A stretch of DNA of 64,000 nucleotides from Candidatus Aalborgicola danicus (GTDB lineage Bacteria > Pseudomonadota > Gammaproteobacteria > Burkholderiales > Burkholderiaceae_C). The notes beneath the pieces were generated by a model. It saw nothing but the letters and a program-made list of their open reading frames with translations, was not told the DNA's origin and did no database searches. The position numbers and the translations under genes were made by a program. The stretch is taken from the NCBI GenBank assembly GCA_016703945.1, contig JADJBC010000021.1, positions 39,997-103,996 on the forward strand, written 5' to 3'. Shown here piece after piece: positions 1 to 7,386 of the stretch (the first letter of the stretch is position 1; each line of letters begins with the position of its first letter).

Positions 1-563
1 TGCCCAAGCTGCGCGTGCACGACATTTACGCCAATGTGCTGCGCAACCACCGCGGGGGCGGCAAAGACAGCGCCAGTTACGCCGGCCTGCAGCAGCGTCT
101 GCAAGAGGCCCGCTGGTTCATCAAGAACATCCAGCAGCGGTTTGACACCATCCTGCGCGTCAGCACGGCGATTGTGGAGCGGCAAAAAGGCTTCTTCTCG
201 CACGGCGAGCTGGCCATGCGCCCCCTGGTGCTGCGCGAAATTGCCGACGAGCTGGGCCTGCACGAGTCCACCATCAGCCGCGTCACCACCGCCAAATACA
301 TGGCCACACCGTTCGGCACCTTTGAGCTGAAGTACTTCTTTGGCTCGGGCCTGGGTACCGAGTCCGGCGGCAATGCGTCCAGCACGGCGGTGCGTGCACT
401 GATCAAACAATTCATCAGCGCCGAGAGCGACAAAAAGCCTTTGAGCGACAACCAGATTTCCGAAATGCTGAAAGAGCAGGGCATCGAATGCGCCCGCCGC
501 ACCGTGGCCAAATACCGCGAGGGGCTGAAGATTGCGCCCGCGTCGTTGAGGAAGGCTCTATGA
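1..563 (+). CDS. rpoN: RNA polymerase sigma-54 factor RpoN, C-terminal part (5' end outside window)
   Basis: Sigma-54 directs core RNA polymerase to -24/-12 promoters and needs an AAA+ activator for open complex formation. The reading frame is open from the window edge and ends with TGA at 561-563, so only about the last 187 residues are present. Seen here: the end of the core-binding region, the helix-turn-helix region (LREIADELGLHESTISRVTT) and the diagnostic RpoN box ARRTVAKYRE at about 490-520, followed by a short tail. These motifs make the identity nearly certain; the usual protein is about 480-520 residues. The next gene follows after a short palindromic repeat. Confidence 0.97.
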   Translation, partial: PKLRVHDIYANVLRNHRGGGKDSASYAGLQQRLQEARWFIKNIQQRFDTILRVSTAIVERQKGFFSHGELAMRPLVLREIADELGLHESTISRVTTAKYMATPFGTFELKYFFGSGLGTESGGNASSTAVRALIKQFISAESDKKPLSDNQISEMLKEQGIECARRTVAKYREGLKIAPASLRKAL

Positions 564-566
564 GAG

Positions 567-613
567 CTTGCGGGACAGACCGAAGCGCAGCGGAGCTCTG
601 TCGCCAACTGATC
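567..613 (+). repeat. Interspersed hairpin repeat, GGGACAG family, copy 1
   Basis: Starts TTGCGGGACAGA, ends CTCTGTCGCCAACTGATC; GGACAGA and TCTGTC form the stem. Five further copies occur at 34206, 37504, 38734, 40890 and 45773. This copy fills the gap between rpoN and the downstream methyltransferase and contains a TTG that could be mistaken for an upstream start of that gene. Confidence 0.75.
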
Positions 614-624
614 AGGTTCCATCT

Positions 625-1926
625 ATGAATTCACTCCAAATTTTCCTCCCCTGCGCCGCTGGCGTAGAAGACCTGTTGGCCCATGAGGTGCACGACCTGA
701 CCGGCCTGAAGGGCGAAGACCTGCTGACGCGCCGCGGCGGTGTCATGGCGCGGGCTTCGTGGCGCGACGCCATGCGCCTGAACCTGCACTGCCGCCTGGC
801 GCAACGTGTGCTGGTGCAGTTGTCGTACACCGACTACCGCAGCGAACAGGACCTGTACCGCGCAGCAAGCGACGTGGCGTGGGAGATCTGGTTTACGCCC
901 AAACAATCGATCAAGGTTGAGGTGACGGCCCAGCACAGCCCGCTCACCAGCCTGAACTTTGCCGGGCTCAAGATCAAGGACGCGGTCTGCGACCGCTTCC
1001 GCGACAAAGCCCACGGCGTGCGCCCCGACGTCAACACCCAGTGGCCCGACGTGCGCATCTACGCCCACCTGACCACCGACACCTGCTCGCTGTACATCGA
1101 CACCTCGGGTGAGCCGCTGTTCAAGCGCGGCTGGCGCGAAGACAAGGGCGAGGCGCCGCTGAAGGAAACCCTGGCCGCCGCCATGATTGCCGCCAGCGGT
1201 TGGGCTGACGGCGACGACGAGCTGTTGCCACTGTACGACCCCTGCTGCGGCAGCGGCACTATTGCCATCGAGGCCGCGCAGATCGCCTGCAATATCGCGC
1301 CAGGCAGCCTGCGCCGCTTTGCATTCGAAAAATACATCCCATTCCAGCAACACGTCTGGGACGGCATCAAAACTGACGCCGCCGCCGCCGTGGTCAAGCC
1401 CGAACCCGGCCAACAGCCTTTGATTTTTGGGAGCGATGTGGCTCACCGCATGGTCGACTTTGCGCAGCGCAATGCCGAACGCGCCGGGGTCGCAGATGTC
1501 ATTGAATTCCGCGGTGGTGACGCGCTACAGCGTATGCCGCCCACCGATGTACCGGGCGTATTGTTGCTGAATCCGCCTTATGGCGACCGTATTGAGGTGG
1601 CCGGTGTCAGCGGTGCGGGTGCCCGGCGTTCCGGTGCATCCAACCGCGGCGAACGCAATGACGCGTCGCTGCCGGACTACGAAGCGCAGAGCGGTGCCCG
1701 CGAACAGGCAGTGACCGAAGACGGCGGCGAATTCTTCAGCCAGCTCGCCACCCACTGGAAGAAAAACTACAGCGGCTGGACCGGCTGGATTCTGACACCC
1801 GACCTCAAGCTGCCCAGCAAAATGCGCCTCAAAGAATCCCGCCGGGTGCCGATGTGGAACGGGCCGATCGAATGCCGCATGTTTCGCTTCGACATGATCA
1901 AGGGCACGGCCCGAGACAAGAAGTAA
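625..1926 (+). CDS. THUMP-domain class I SAM-dependent RNA methyltransferase (RlmL N-terminal-half type)
   Basis: Predicted N2-guanine methyltransferase of 23S rRNA, related to the N-terminal half of E. coli RlmL (m2G2445). The protein has 433 residues. An N-terminal THUMP-like RNA-binding region is followed by a Rossmann methyltransferase domain with the SAM motif DPCCGSGTIAIEAA and the catalytic motif LLLNPPYGDRI. The ATG at 625 (MNSLQIFLPC) is chosen because the in-frame TTG further upstream lies inside a repeat element. Just after NPPY there is a low-complexity, probably disordered insertion (residues about 329-365, GAGARRSGASNRGERND). The family call is confident; the exact modified nucleotide is inferred. 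Confidence 0.9.
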   Translation: MNSLQIFLPCAAGVEDLLAHEVHDLTGLKGEDLLTRRGGVMARASWRDAMRLNLHCRLAQRVLVQLSYTDYRSEQDLYRAASDVAWEIWFTPKQSIKVEVTAQHSPLTSLNFAGLKIKDAVCDRFRDKAHGVRPDVNTQWPDVRIYAHLTTDTCSLYIDTSGEPLFKRGWREDKGEAPLKETLAAAMIAASGWADGDDELLPLYDPCCGSGTIAIEAAQIACNIAPGSLRRFAFEKYIPFQQHVWDGIKTDAAAAVVKPEPGQQPLIFGSDVAHRMVDFAQRNAERAGVADVIEFRGGDALQRMPPTDVPGVLLLNPPYGDRIEVAGVSGAGARRSGASNRGERNDASLPDYEAQSGAREQAVTEDGGEFFSQLATHWKKNYSGWTGWILTPDLKLPSKMRLKESRRVPMWNGPIECRMFRFDMIKGTARDKK

Positions 1927-1947
1927 TTGGGTGGAGAACCGGAAGAA

Positions 1948-2047
1948 GAATAGGGGTCGGATCACTGGCCGCGCAGCGGACATGTGCTCTGACCCCCATT
2001 CTTCATAGCACTCGGAGCGCGAGAAATTGGAATCTGACCCCCATTTA
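1948..2047 (+). repeat. Palindromic GGGGTC(A/G)GA repeat element
   Basis: GAATAGGGGTCGGA at 1948-1961 is the imperfect reverse complement of TCTGACCCCCATTC at 1988-2001. A second TCTGACCCCCATTT unit follows at 2033-2046. The last unit overlaps the apparent start of the PIN gene. It resembles the GGGGTCAGA-type intergenic elements common in betaproteobacteria (from memory, not searched). Confidence 0.5.
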
Positions 2048-2452
2048 GTCGTCCTGGACACCAATATCGTCCTCGACACTTTCATCTTTAACGATCCCGG
2101 CGCAAAGCCTCTGCTGGAAGCCCTGCAATCCGGCACCCTTCGCTGGATCGCCACCTCTCCCATGCGTGACGAGCTGGCTCGTGTGCTGGCCTATCCCAAA
2201 ATCGTCAAGCGGCTGGCCTTTTACCAATTGGATGCCGCGGTGGTGCTGGCGCAGTTCGATACGCTGGCCAAGCTCGTGGACGTAGCCCCCAAGGCCACGG
2301 CCACCTGCAAAGACCCCGATGACCAGAAATTCATAGACCTGGCAGTGGCCCACCAGGCCCTGGTGCTGAGCAAGGACAACGCGGTGCTCTGCATGAAAAA
2401 AAGGCTTTTTGTTCTCCAAGTCCATGTGGCTTCTGCTGTTGGGGAGCAATAG
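2027..2452 (+). CDS. PIN-domain putative toxin/ribonuclease (COG1569-like)
   Basis: About 141 residues. PIN domains are Mg-dependent RNases, often toxins of type II toxin-antitoxin pairs. Acidic residues expected for the active site are visible: VLDTNIVLD near the N-terminus, MRDEL in the middle, and KDPDDQKFIDLA plus LSKDNAVL near the C-terminus. No ATG occurs before the first motif. The TTG at 2027, preceded by CGGAG, is the best start visible, but it lies within a repeat element, so the native N-terminus may have been replaced. No antitoxin-like gene is adjacent. It could be an orphan toxin or a remnant. Confidence 0.65.
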   Translation: MESDPHLVVLDTNIVLDTFIFNDPGAKPLLEALQSGTLRWIATSPMRDELARVLAYPKIVKRLAFYQLDAAVVLAQFDTLAKLVDVAPKATATCKDPDDQKFIDLAVAHQALVLSKDNAVLCMKKRLFVLQVHVASAVGEQ

Positions 2453-2526
2453 CAGACGACGGGCAGGTCTATCTTTGAAGTGATAAGCTAATCAGCCCTT
2501 TGAATCACTTTGCTCAGGAATCCCCC

Positions 2527-2976
2527 ATGACCGTGCTTGTTCGTTTGTTGTATGCCAGTAAAGTCGCTCCCAATTTTGGTCCCATGGACATGCGGGACAT
2601 TCTTGAAAGTTCGCGTCGCAACAATGTGGATCAGGGTATCACCGGCCTCCTGATCATGGCGGATGGCTACTTTTTCCAGGCGCTCGAAGGTGATCGCAAG
2701 GTGGTCAATTCCACCTACATCAAAATCCTGAAAGATGCCCGACACGCGGCCTCCATCATTTTGAGCAACCAGGAGATCGAAAAACGGCAATTTTCTGGCT
2801 GGTCCATGGGTTACGTGCTCAGCAGCGAGAAGAACCGCCCCTTGTTTATGTCCTACTCCGCTGGAAAATATTTTGAACCCTTCTCCATGCGCTGTGCGGC
2901 GGCGGAGTCGCTACTGGCCGAAATCGGAGGTTATGCACGCCAGCTCGGTGGGACCGAAAGCGCTACTGGCACGTAA
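2527..2976 (+). CDS. BLUF-domain blue-light photoreceptor
   Basis: A 149-residue protein that is almost entirely a BLUF (FAD-binding blue-light sensor) domain. Key residues are visible: Tyr9 in LLYAS, Asn32/Asn33, Gln51 in YFFQALEG, and Trp92/Met94 in FSGWSMGY. These are the Tyr-Gln-Trp/Met set used in the BLUF photocycle. There is no fused output domain, so it probably acts by contacting a partner protein, as short BLUF proteins do. The ATG at 2527 is preferred over an upstream TTG because it lies directly before the domain and after AGGA. Its neighbours give no clue to the partner. Confidence 0.9.
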   Translation: MTVLVRLLYASKVAPNFGPMDMRDILESSRRNNVDQGITGLLIMADGYFFQALEGDRKVVNSTYIKILKDARHAASIILSNQEIEKRQFSGWSMGYVLSSEKNRPLFMSYSAGKYFEPFSMRCAAAESLLAEIGGYARQLGGTESATGT

Positions 2977-3051
2977 GCGAGCCGGGCAGTTTGCCTGGAC
3001 TCTGTGATTGCACAGGCAAAATGGTGTTTCCCTTGAACACCGAACCCCAAG

Positions 3052-3936
3052 ATGACCCCCACCATTCCCGCCGATTCCACCCCTGCTGCCGTGCGTCCTT
3101 TGGCCGCTGACGCGCAGGACGCGCTGACCGACACATCCGTCTCGGCGGAGCAGTTCGACGAAATCGACACCATCCTCGACGATCTGCGCACCCGCTATGA
3201 CGAGACCCCGCAGTGGGAGTTCTGCGAGGGTTTCATGGCTGCGCTGATCTGCTGCCGCCGACCGATTCCACAGTCCGAATACCTGGACGTTTTGTTGGGA
3301 ATTCCTGCCGACGGCGACCCGGTGCTGCTGGACATGGACAGCTCTGAACCGGCGTATCCGGTTGGCTCCTTTGCCGATGGCGCCCAGCGCGCACGCTTTC
3401 TGCAGATCTGGGAACAGCGCCGGGCCGAAGTGCTGGCGGCACTGGACACGCCGATCGAATCACTGGAAGACACCCATGCCTACCACCCCGAGGTCATGGA
3501 TGTACGTGGCGCCATGGCTGGTTTGACGGAAGCCGAGCGCGGCGAACTGCCGGATGAACCACTGCCGGCCTTTGGTCAGGTCTGGGCCTTGGGTTTCATG
3601 TACGCCGTGGAAGCCTGGCCCGAGGAGTGGGCCGAGCCCAGCGACAAAAAGGCGGCCAAGTGGCATGACGTGGCACTTCAGGCCATTGTGGCGCTGACCG
3701 AGGATGACGAGGGCGAACCCGAGTTGTCGCCCTTTAGTGAAGACGGCCCACCGTCCATGAGCACGGAGAGGCTCAATACCTTTGCCGACGCCATCTGGTC
3801 GGTCTACGACCTGCGCGAAATCTGGCGCGGCATTGGTCCGCGTGTCAAGACGCTGCACCGTGCCGACGTGCCGGGTCGCAACGACCCTTGTTATTGCGGC
3901 AGCGGCAAAAAATACAAGAAGTGCCACGGCGGATAA
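3052..3936 (+). CDS. YecA/YgfB (UPF0149) family protein with C-terminal SEC-C zinc motif
   Basis: 294 residues. The body is an acidic, helical UPF0149-like region (EFCEGFMAALICCRRPI, then FGQVWALGFMYAVEAWPEEW). The C-terminus is a SEC-C motif, RNDPCYCGSGKKYKKCHGG, with the CxC...CH zinc ligands also found at the SecA tail. The family's molecular role is not settled; SEC-C modules bind zinc and can contact ribosomes or SecB. It ends 1 bp before the converging LysR gene. Confidence 0.85.
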   Translation: MTPTIPADSTPAAVRPLAADAQDALTDTSVSAEQFDEIDTILDDLRTRYDETPQWEFCEGFMAALICCRRPIPQSEYLDVLLGIPADGDPVLLDMDSSEPAYPVGSFADGAQRARFLQIWEQRRAEVLAALDTPIESLEDTHAYHPEVMDVRGAMAGLTEAERGELPDEPLPAFGQVWALGFMYAVEAWPEEWAEPSDKKAAKWHDVALQAIVALTEDDEGEPELSPFSEDGPPSMSTERLNTFADAIWSVYDLREIWRGIGPRVKTLHRADVPGRNDPCYCGSGKKYKKCHGG

Positions 3937-3937
3937 G

Positions 3938-4858
3938 TCAATTTGCCGTAACGCGCGGCGCCAACGCCAGGGGCAGTGCCTCAGCCAGCAGGTCGTAGAC
4001 GGCGCGGATGCGCGGGTTGGTGCGGATTTCGCGGTGCACCGCCAGCCACATCGGCAGGGCCGGAATCGGCAGCGCACCGGCCAGAACCGGCCGCACATCG
4101 GGGTCGCTGCGGGCCATATAGTCTGCCAAAAAGCCAATGCCCAAACCGGCGCGCACGGCCTGCCACTGCACGATGAAATCATCGGTGCGCAGCACAAAGG
4201 CCTCCCGGCTGACCGGATACCCCAGGGCCTGAAAGCCGCGCAGGATGGACGGATCGGTATCGTTGCCGATCAGGTCGTGCTGCAACAGGTCGGCGGGCAG
4301 GCGCGGGGGGCTGCGCCGCGCCAGATAACTGCGGTGGGCGTAGGCACCCACGCCCACACTACCAATTTTTTTTGCCACCAGTGTGCCCTGGTCCGGGCGC
4401 ACCATGCGCACGGCAATGTCGGCCTCGCGGCGCAGCAGGTTACTCACCTGGTTGCTGGAGACCAGCTCCACCTGGATGTCCGGCAGAGCCAGACGCATCT
4501 GCGCCAGGATCGGCGGCAGCAACTGCACCGCCACCGGCAGGCTGGCGGTGATGCGCACCGTGCCCGTGGATTGCGACTGGGCTCCGGTCAACGTGTGACT
4601 AAGCTGCAGTGCACCTGCCTCCATGGCCCGCGCCGATTCGGCCAGTTGCAACGCGGTGGCCGTGGGCACCAGGCCGCGCCCGGTGCGCTCAAACAACACC
4701 ACGCCCCACTGGCTCTCCAGTTCTGCAATGTGGCGCCCCAGCGTGGGCTGGCTGGTTTTGAGCTGGCGCGCCGCGCCCAGCAGGCTGCCCTGGTCCAGTG
4801 CCGCCAGAAAGGAGCGGATCAGGCTCCAGTCAAACGGGGTGGTTGCGGTGGTATTCAT
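3938..4858 (-). CDS. LysR-family transcriptional regulator
   Basis: 306 residues: an N-terminal winged HTH (LIRSFLAALDQGSLLGAARQ, then LKTSQPTLGRHIAELE) and a C-terminal LysR substrate-binding domain. The ATG at 4858 gives MNTTATTPFDW, placing the HTH at the usual position. It is transcribed away from the SDR/nitroreductase-like pair with an 88-bp intergenic region, the classic arrangement for a LysR protein controlling its divergent neighbour. That region is AT-richer than its surroundings and could hold the operator. The effector is unknown. Confidence 0.9.
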   Translation of the reverse strand: MNTTATTPFDWSLIRSFLAALDQGSLLGAARQLKTSQPTLGRHIAELESQWGVVLFERTGRGLVPTATALQLAESARAMEAGALQLSHTLTGAQSQSTGTVRITASLPVAVQLLPPILAQMRLALPDIQVELVSSNQVSNLLRREADIAVRMVRPDQGTLVAKKIGSVGVGAYAHRSYLARRSPPRLPADLLQHDLIGNDTDPSILRGFQALGYPVSREAFVLRTDDFIVQWQAVRAGLGIGFLADYMARSDPDVRPVLAGALPIPALPMWLAVHREIRTNPRIRAVYDLLAEALPLALAPRVTAN

Positions 4859-4946
4859 AAACGCATAGCTCCTGTGTACATCTATGCAATTGTGTTGGAT
4901 CGCGCTTGTTTCCACAATGCAGGCATCACTAACAAGGAACCCCGTT

Positions 4947-6038
4947 ATGCCGACCAACACTGTACTGATCCTGGGCGCACGTGGCCGTTTTGGCCTGGCC
5001 GCAGCACGCGCCTTCGCCGCCGCTGGTTGGCGCGTGCTGGGCCAAACACGCCCCGCTAACGTGGCCCCCACGCTTGTCGCTTCGCGTACTGCGCTGCCCC
5101 CCGAGGGGGCCGCAGTCGCCTTGGGGCGTCCCGGCGGCGACTTGCCAGCTATTGAGTGGCTGCCGATCGACCTGCACGACACCGCTGCGTTGACCCAAGC
5201 CGCGCAGGGTGCCAGTGTGGTGGTCCACGCCCTGAACCCGGCCTATACCAATGCCGCCTGGCAATCGCAAGCCCCGGCCATGCTGGACGCATCCATCGCC
5301 CTGTGCCGTCGACTGGACGCCACGCTGATGTTGCCTGGCAATATTTACAACTTTGGCGCCACCATGCCGCCGGTGTTGCGCGAGGGCACGCCGCAGGCCG
5401 CACACACCGCCCTGGGCCGGGTGCGCATCGCCATGGAAGCGCAGTTGCAAGCCAGTGGGGTGCGCGGCATCGTGATCCGCTCCGGCGACTTCTTTGGCAG
5501 CGGCCAGGGCACGTGGTTTGACATGTCCATCACCAAGGACCTGCGCAAGGGCGCGTTGACCTACCCCGGCGTCAAGGGCGTGTCCACCAGTTGGGCCTAC
5601 CTGCCGGATCTGGCGCGCACCTTCGTCATGGTTGCCGAGCGACGCGCCCAACTGCAGCCTTTTGAGGTGTTCCACTTTGCCGGCCATGTGCTCACCGGCC
5701 AGCGCTGGCTGGACCTGCTCAACCCCATTGCGCGTGCACAGGGCTGGGTGCGCCCGGACGCACAACTGCGCTGGAAGAGCATGCCCTGGGGCGTTATTCG
5801 TGTGGGCGCGTTGTTCGTGCCCACTTGGGCGTCCCTGCTGGAGATGCGTTACCTGTGGAACACCCCGCACGCGCTGGCGAACGACAAACTCTGCGCCCTG
5901 ATCGTCACCGAGCCGCACACGCCGCTGGTGCAGGCGGTGGAGCAGTCGCTACGGGACCTGGGTCTGCTGAGCAGGCCGTTGGCATCCGATGCACCGGCTG
6001 CACCGGAGAAAGCGGCATTGGCGCAGTCCATACGTTAA
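4947..6038 (+). CDS. NAD(P)-dependent epimerase/dehydratase-like (atypical SDR) protein
   Basis: 363 residues with an N-terminal Rossmann fold: LILGARGRFGLAAARAFA is the GxxGxxG dinucleotide-binding motif, followed by an NmrA/epimerase-like body (GNIYNFGATMPPVLREGTP). The start is the ATG at 4947 after CAAGGAAC; an earlier in-frame ATG at 4884 would add 21 residues before the motif and is unlikely. A short segment near residues 30-60 (ANVAPTLVASRTALPPEGAA) looks like an insertion in the usual fold. It is divergent from the LysR gene and 10 bp upstream of the nitroreductase-like gene. Substrate unknown. Confidence 0.8.
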   Translation: MPTNTVLILGARGRFGLAAARAFAAAGWRVLGQTRPANVAPTLVASRTALPPEGAAVALGRPGGDLPAIEWLPIDLHDTAALTQAAQGASVVVHALNPAYTNAAWQSQAPAMLDASIALCRRLDATLMLPGNIYNFGATMPPVLREGTPQAAHTALGRVRIAMEAQLQASGVRGIVIRSGDFFGSGQGTWFDMSITKDLRKGALTYPGVKGVSTSWAYLPDLARTFVMVAERRAQLQPFEVFHFAGHVLTGQRWLDLLNPIARAQGWVRPDAQLRWKSMPWGVIRVGALFVPTWASLLEMRYLWNTPHALANDKLCALIVTEPHTPLVQAVEQSLRDLGLLSRPLASDAPAAPEKAALAQSIR

Positions 6039-6048
6039 GGAGAACACC

Positions 6049-7230
6049 ATGACAACAGCATTGCAACGCCGCGGCTTCTTGCGCATTCTGGGTGCCGGGT
6101 CCCTGGTCCCGTTGGCCCCCCTGTCACTGAGCGGCTGCGGCGCGGCCATGCCTATGGATGCCATTGAAGCCTGGCTCGGACCCGGTGCGGAACTGGCCGC
6201 TCAGGCCGACCCGAGGCGGTGGATACTGAGCCACGCCATCCTGGCCCCTCACTCTCACAACCTGCAGTCCTGGATCGCCGACTTGGGCACGCCCAACCAG
6301 ATCACGCTGTACTGCGACCTGAACCGCCTGCTGCCGCAGACCGATCCCTTGTCGCGCCAGATCATGATGAGCCACGGCACGTTTCTGGAGCTGCTGGACC
6401 TGGCAGCCCGCGAGCGCGGACTGCGTGCCGACATCACACTGTTTCCGCAAGGGCCCTTTGGCCCGTCCACGTTGGATGCCCGTCCGGTGGCCCTGGTGCG
6501 CCTCACCCCCGACCCGACGGTGCAGAAAGACCCGCTGTTTGCGCAGATTCTGCACCGCCATACCAACCGCAGTGCCTACGACATTACCCGCGCCGTGCCA
6601 TCGGTGGCCTGGCAGGCCATGCAGGCGGCAGCAGGCCCGGCGATCCGCGTCGGGCATGCCGGGCTGGAGCAGGGCGCAGCATTGCAGCAGCATCGGCGCA
6701 TTGCGCTGGACGCCTGGCGCATTGAACTCACGGTGCCGCGTACCATCATGGAATCGTTCAAGCTGCTGCGCGTGGGCACGTCCGAGATTGCCGCCCACCG
6801 CGACGGGCTTTCCATGACGTCGCCGATGATCGTGGCACTGGACCGGCTGGGCCTGTTTGACCGCCAACAGATACCCAAGCCGGATGACTACGCCACCACC
6901 AGCCAGCTCAAGGAATTCGACGCCAAGATGGCCAGCACGCCGGGTTTTGTGTGGATGGTCAGTGCCGATAACAGCCGTGCCACCCAGGTCAACGCCGGGC
7001 GGGCCTACGCGCGCCTGCAACTGGCGGCCACCGCCCAGGGGTTGGCAATGCAGCCGCTGTCGCAGGCCCTGCAGGAATATGCGGAGCAGCAGCAGCCCTA
7101 CGCCGCCATCCACATGCTGGCGGGTGCCACGCAGCCGGGCGCCACCGTGCAAATGTGGGCGCGCGTGGGTTATGCGCCAGCCGTCGGCCCCGCGCCGCGG
7201 CGGCGTTTACCGGACTTCATCAAATCTTAG
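6049..7230 (+). CDS. Tat-exported nitroreductase-like (Acg-type) flavoprotein
   Basis: 393 residues. The N-terminus (RRGFLRILGAGSLVPLAPLSL, then SGCG) looks like a twin-arginine signal ending in a possible lipobox cysteine, suggesting export, perhaps as a lipoprotein. The rest resembles the FMN-binding nitroreductase superfamily as found in Acg-type proteins: WILSHAILAPHSHNLQSW near the N-terminus and LQLAATAQGLAMQPLSQAL near the C-terminus. The ATG at 6049 has a strong Shine-Dalgarno (TAAGGAG) and lies 10 bp after the SDR stop, so the two are probably one operon. The physiological substrate is unknown. Confidence 0.78.
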   Translation: MTTALQRRGFLRILGAGSLVPLAPLSLSGCGAAMPMDAIEAWLGPGAELAAQADPRRWILSHAILAPHSHNLQSWIADLGTPNQITLYCDLNRLLPQTDPLSRQIMMSHGTFLELLDLAARERGLRADITLFPQGPFGPSTLDARPVALVRLTPDPTVQKDPLFAQILHRHTNRSAYDITRAVPSVAWQAMQAAAGPAIRVGHAGLEQGAALQQHRRIALDAWRIELTVPRTIMESFKLLRVGTSEIAAHRDGLSMTSPMIVALDRLGLFDRQQIPKPDDYATTSQLKEFDAKMASTPGFVWMVSADNSRATQVNAGRAYARLQLAATAQGLAMQPLSQALQEYAEQQQPYAAIHMLAGATQPGATVQMWARVGYAPAVGPAPRRRLPDFIKS

Positions 7231-7231
7231 A

Positions 7232-7283
7232 GGTGAAATATGCCTCTAGCCCTCGTATTCATTGCCTAAGATGCTATTGATTC
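7232..7283 (-). repeat. Interspersed palindromic repeat (CACGAGGGCT family), copy A
   Basis: In reverse orientation this holds the family's two landmarks: a GCTAT...TAG-type stem and a (T)ACGAGGGCT core (seen as AGCCCTCGTATTCATT). It sits just after the nitroreductase-like stop. Other copies: 9991, 11068, 31289, 32743, 50071, 57533, 61398, 62898. Confidence 0.7.
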
Positions 7284-7386
7284 AGGAGTTCTGAAGGCTA
7301 TCCAGGCTCACAACATGCCGGAAGGTGTTGGCCATCGGCTGGCACTGGCCCTCTCAAGATTGACCTACGCTGTCAGAATTGTGTCC

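Noticed and set aside
568..624. Upstream TTG start extending the RlmL-type protein by 19 residues
   Set aside because: It lies within a hairpin repeat and adds sequence unrelated to the family; ATG 625 fits better.
631..1446. Long minus-strand frame opposite the RlmL-type gene, and similar antisense frames over trpD, rpoC, pyrC and hyp genes
   Set aside because: High GC keeps antisense frames open; they have His/Gln/Gly-rich composition, no domains and overlap well supported genes.
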